A DNA stretch of 15,483 bases from assembly GCA_019307645.1 (NCBI GenBank), contig JAFDJF010000002.1, positions 1 to 15,483 of the forward strand. The letters are read 5' to 3'. The position numbers were made by a program, and so were the translations under genes. The notes below the pieces were generated by a model. It ran no database searches, was not told the DNA's origin, and worked only from the letters and a program-made list of their open reading frames with translations. This DNA comes from Deltaproteobacteria bacterium. GTDB taxonomy: Bacteria; Desulfobacterota; DSM-4660; Desulfatiglandales; Desulfatiglandaceae. Below, piece after piece: positions 13,382-15,483 of the stretch. Numbering within the stretch: the first letter of the stretch is position 1; the number at the start of each line of letters is the position of its first letter.

Positions 13382-14562
13382 TAAACCTTATACCTTATAC
13401 CTTTTTTATCTGAAAAGTTCCAGAATATTAATGTTCCGGAACCCATAATGACAGCGCCTAAAATGAAGATAGTCTCAAAAGAAGAACGATCAATTAACAC
13501 CCCTGCAAGCAGGGGCCCCACAAGCATGCCGACACTGTGCGCCAGGGCAAGGAAACCCATCATCCCGCCCATTGCTTCTGTTCGCCGTCCCTCGATAACT
13601 CCCAGGGCCATGATTGAAGGAATTGCTGTGCCACCCGCCAGACCCAGAAGTCCGTTTGCAAGGACAAGCTCCCCAAATGAGGAAGCGGCATTTATATAAA
13701 GAACAGAAAAAATCCCCAGGACACCCCCCGCGGTTACCAGGATTTTTTTACTAAACCGGTCGGCCAGCATCCCCATGGGTGCCTGGAGCAAACCGGCCAC
13801 AAGAACATTGATCATAACCACCACCCCGATGGCTGAACTGGAAAGGCCAAGTTTGGTGCTTGCCAGTAATGGCAGAAAGGCCCAGATGATACCGATACAA
13901 ATGGTAAAACACACACGAAATACAAAAAGAGAAACGACCGGGGCACTTTTTATAAGCTCAAGATAGGGGATTCTTTGCTCTTGTCCTCTTGCATCTTCCC
14001 TGTCTTGTTTGGTTTCTGTCGGAAGCAGTAACAGGCAAAGAAAAAAACCGATTAAGGTCAATGCCGCCATACTCAAAAACGAAACCTGAATATTGAACAC
14101 GTCCCTGACAACACCTCCCAGCAATGGCCCTAAGCTCAGTCCACCGTAAAGGGAAAGATTGAAGAACCCCATGATTCGCCCTTCTTTTTGTGCGGGTATC
14201 ATCATACCAACATAAGCCTGGGCCACGGGCAGGATCATGGCCGATGCGAACCCGTGGGCCAACCTCAAGAGAATCAGGGCCTCAACATTTTTTGCCGCCG
14301 CGTAGAGCAGTGACAGGAAAAAATAGAGAAAAAGCCCGGTTGTCATAAGGGCTTTTTTCCCTTTTCGATCAGAAAGTCTGCCGAAATAAGGGACAAATAC
14401 ACTCCTTGACAAGGAGAAAGCGCCGAAGATGAGGCCGATCTGAAAAGACCCGGCACCCAGTTCATGGGCATAGACAGGGAGCAGGGGCGCAACCAGCCCC
14501 ATGCCTGTTGTCGTGACAAAAACGGCAAGAAAAAGAGTAATGAATATTTTTTTGTTCAACAT
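13381..14562 (-). CDS. MFS transporter (DHA1-like drug or metabolite efflux)
   Basis: A 393-residue protein with about 12 hydrophobic helices. Motif A is present in the loop after helix 2 (GRLSDRKGKKAL, residues 61-72), and a weaker second copy (GMLADRFSKKILVTAGG) marks the start of the second half. Helix 4 to 5 contains LLRLAHGFASAMILPVAQAY, and helix 5 has the motif-C-like GGLSLGPLLGG. The layout fits proton-coupled efflux pumps; the substrate cannot be assigned. The C-terminal residues GIRYKV are encoded by a GGTATAA heptad repeat, so the last residues are probably not ancestral. The start at 14562 lacks a strong Shine-Dalgarno. Confidence 0.85.
   Translation of the reverse strand: MLNKKIFITLFLAVFVTTTGMGLVAPLLPVYAHELGAGSFQIGLIFGAFSLSRSVFVPYFGRLSDRKGKKALMTTGLFLYFFLSLLYAAAKNVEALILLRLAHGFASAMILPVAQAYVGMMIPAQKEGRIMGFFNLSLYGGLSLGPLLGGVVRDVFNIQVSFLSMAALTLIGFFLCLLLLPTETKQDREDARGQEQRIPYLELIKSAPVVSLFVFRVCFTICIGIIWAFLPLLASTKLGLSSSAIGVVVMINVLVAGLLQAPMGMLADRFSKKILVTAGGVLGIFSVLYINAASSFGELVLANGLLGLAGGTAIPSIMALGVIEGRRTEAMGGMMGFLALAHSVGMLVGPLLAGVLIDRSSFETIFILGAVIMGSGTLIFWNFSDKKGIRYKV
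13384..13402 (-). repeat. GGTATAA heptad repeat within the MFS gene 3' end
   Basis: On the minus strand this reads AAGGTATAAGGTATAAGGT, a 7-bp period. A related fragment (GGGTACAAGGT) lies on the other side of the 41-bp palindrome near 13328-13338, as if the palindrome had inserted into a heptad array. Confidence 0.6.
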
Positions 14563-14885
14563 TCTTGGATTTTTACAACTTACTGAAATTACTGAGTTAT
14601 TAATGGCGTGTTGGAGACCTGGAATGTTAGGTATAAAAGATGAAGAGGTGATGCATTGTCAAAATTCCAAATAGACCATTATTCCGCCATTCCACTCAGG
14701 GAGCCCCGAGGTCAAGACAATTTAACTCGACCCGGGTCCTGACAACAGCGTTTCGGCAGTATAGCCCTTTTATTATGCGATGCAAGTTCTTTGGAACCGG
14801 GGCCTGGCCTGTTTATTGCCATTCGTTGTCTTAAAACTGAAACTTTCTTGGGGGCGAATGAAAAAACGGTTTTTTGGCAGGAATT
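14563..14885. other. Gene-free spacer upstream of the MFS gene
   Basis: No credible gene or RNA is seen in these 323 bases apart from the predicted MFS promoter. Short open frames here have no ribosome binding site and no recognisable protein. The composition shifts to G/C-rich blocks beyond about 14690. Confidence 0.5.
14633..14662 (-). promoter_or_regulatory. Possible promoter for the MFS gene
   Basis: On the minus strand a perfect TTGACA (14657-14662) is followed after 18 bases by TTTTAT (14633-14638). The expected start is about 65 bases upstream of the MFS ATG. The -10 box is weak. Confidence 0.35.
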
Positions 14886-15121
14886 CGGGTCGGTTCGGGC
14901 CGTGGGGGTCTCTTTTTGGAGGCCCGCATCACAAATGACGGCTGCAATTATACCCGCCAAGCCTGGATTTCAAGCAACGTAAAGGCAGCGAAGGGTAACT
15001 TGGAGCGGGAGACGCGCTTTGTAGGCCCCTAAAAACAAATTGCGTAGCAAGCTGCCGTCATTTTAGAATGACTCTCAAATATGCGGGCTTCTAAAAAGAG
15101 ACCCCCCACGGCCCGACCCGG
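14886..15121. repeat. Long imperfect inverted repeat, ~236 bp
   Basis: The left arm (CGGGTCGGTTCGGGCCGTGG, then GGGTCTCTTTTTGGAGGCCC and GCAT) pairs with the right arm ending at 15121, whose reverse complement carries GGGTCGGGCCGTGGGGGG, TCTCTTTTTAGAAGCCCGCA and T. Pairing resumes inside with AATGACGGC on both arms and GCAATT near the middle. TTTTTTGG/CCAAAAAA lies just outside. No coding sequence is found. It may be a third MITE-like element or a structured transcript; no target duplication is obvious. Confidence 0.65.
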
Positions 15122-15150
15122 ATTTATTGAGAAGTTACCAAAAAAGATTA

Positions 15151-15190
15151 TAACTACTCAGATTCAGGGTTCAAGGTTCACGGTTCACGG
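15151..15190 (+). repeat. TAACTACTCA leader plus GGTTCAN heptads
   Basis: TAACTACTCAGATTCAGGGT is followed by TCAAGGTTCACGGTTCACGG, the most complete copy of the heptad repeat in this window. It lies in intergenic DNA 30 bases beyond the long inverted repeat. Confidence 0.75.
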
Positions 15191-15238
15191 GCTTTTTGAA
15201 GTGAAAAGCTGATTTTAGCAACAAAAGATAATAGCAGT

Positions 15239-15279
15239 GTGGGCTGTGCCCACCTATCAAAATGGTGGGCACAGCCCAC
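15239..15279. repeat. Perfect 16-bp-arm palindrome of the GTGGGCNNNGCCCAC type
   Basis: GTGGGCTGTGCCCACC at 15239-15254 and its exact reverse complement at 15264-15279 are separated by a 9-base loop, followed by CCTACATTTTTT. This is a widespread bacterial intergenic palindrome type (GGTGGGC...GCCCACC next to CTACA). The hairpin plus T-run could end transcripts coming from the left, though no gene is seen to use it. Confidence 0.75.
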
Positions 15280-15431
15280 CCTACATTTTTTCCAAATAGA
15301 ACCTATTTTGAACAAGATCGATCTCATATAATATTTTGGCAAGTGGAGATAACATTGACTTCTATGATCCGTGAAGGTTAGAAAAGGTCAGAAATGCGCA
15401 GGCAATGCCGTTAAATTAAGGAGTGAACAAT

Positions 15432-15483
15432 TTGATTGCCAGAATATTCATTCAGCCAGGATTAATTAAAAACCGAATATCGA
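15432..15483 (+). CDS. Possible start of a gene running off the right edge
   Basis: TTG at 15432 opens a frame that stays open to the end of the window (LIARIFIQPGLIKNRIS, first residue read as Met). AAGGAG lies eight bases upstream, and an in-frame stop at 15417 limits the start. GTG at 15423 is in the same frame but too close to the Shine-Dalgarno. Only about 17 residues are visible, so no function can be named. Confidence 0.35.
   Translation, partial: MIARIFIQPGLIKNRIS

Noticed and set aside
14712..14982. Two overlapping short open frames in the spacer upstream of the MFS gene
   Set aside because: They overlap each other and the long inverted repeat and lack ribosome binding sites, and their translations look like random sequence.
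15308..15332. Promoter TTGAAC/TATAAT before the right-edge frame
   Set aside because: The -10 box is perfect but the spacer is only 13 bases, too short for a sigma-70 promoter.

Overview
The window looks like ordinary chromosome from an anaerobic bacterium, most likely a Desulfobacterota (deltaproteobacterial) sulfate-reducer relative. This is an inference. It rests on small cysteine-rich DUF3795 and DUF6868 proteins, a winged-helix/ferredoxin protein, a radical SAM protein, a thioredoxin-rhodanese-MauE redox trio, and intergenic heptad repeats of the GGTTCAC type. There are no rRNA or tRNA genes, CRISPR arrays, transposase genes or phage genes. Almost every gene is on the minus strand. The exceptions are one MBL-fold hydrolase and a possible gene start at the right edge.

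Layout: 1-249 holds a 190-bp inverted-repeat element. 250-1067 (-) is a DUF3795/DUF6868 pair. 1162-4255 (-) holds a BioB-like radical SAM protein, a winged-helix dicluster-ferredoxin protein and a LysM membrane protein, read in that order. 4256-4557 is repeat-rich spacer. 4558-6695 (-) is a three-gene run: a kinase-fold phosphotransferase, an unrecognised protein and an exported DUF5329 protein. It is divergent from an MBL-fold hydrolase (6850-7803, +). 7928-8647 (-) is a SIMPL/DUF541 membrane-anchored protein. 9008-10486 (-) is a PurF-like protein. 10717-13231 (-) is a compact run: a 75-aa protein, trmJ, a thioredoxin, a rhodanese and a MauE/DoxX protein. 13381-14562 (-) is an MFS transporter. 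14563-15431 is a gene-poor spacer with three repeat structures.

Two things stand out. First, the PurF-like protein keeps the PRPP-binding motif but has lost the catalytic N-terminal cysteine (Met-Asp start) and several glutamine-pocket residues, so it should not be a normal amidophosphoribosyltransferase. Second, the intergenic spaces carry at least two families of small inverted-repeat elements plus a heptad-repeat family, and these sit on the 3' ends of genes. In several places the repeat supplies part or all of the stop codon. One family has a 179-bp form, two 41-bp forms sharing one internal junction, and a solo end. The three two-ended copies are flanked by 3-bp A/T direct repeats, as expected of transposed MITE-like elements.

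The redox trio may form one pathway for handling thiols or sulfur across the membrane. The remaining genes do not form an obvious shared system.
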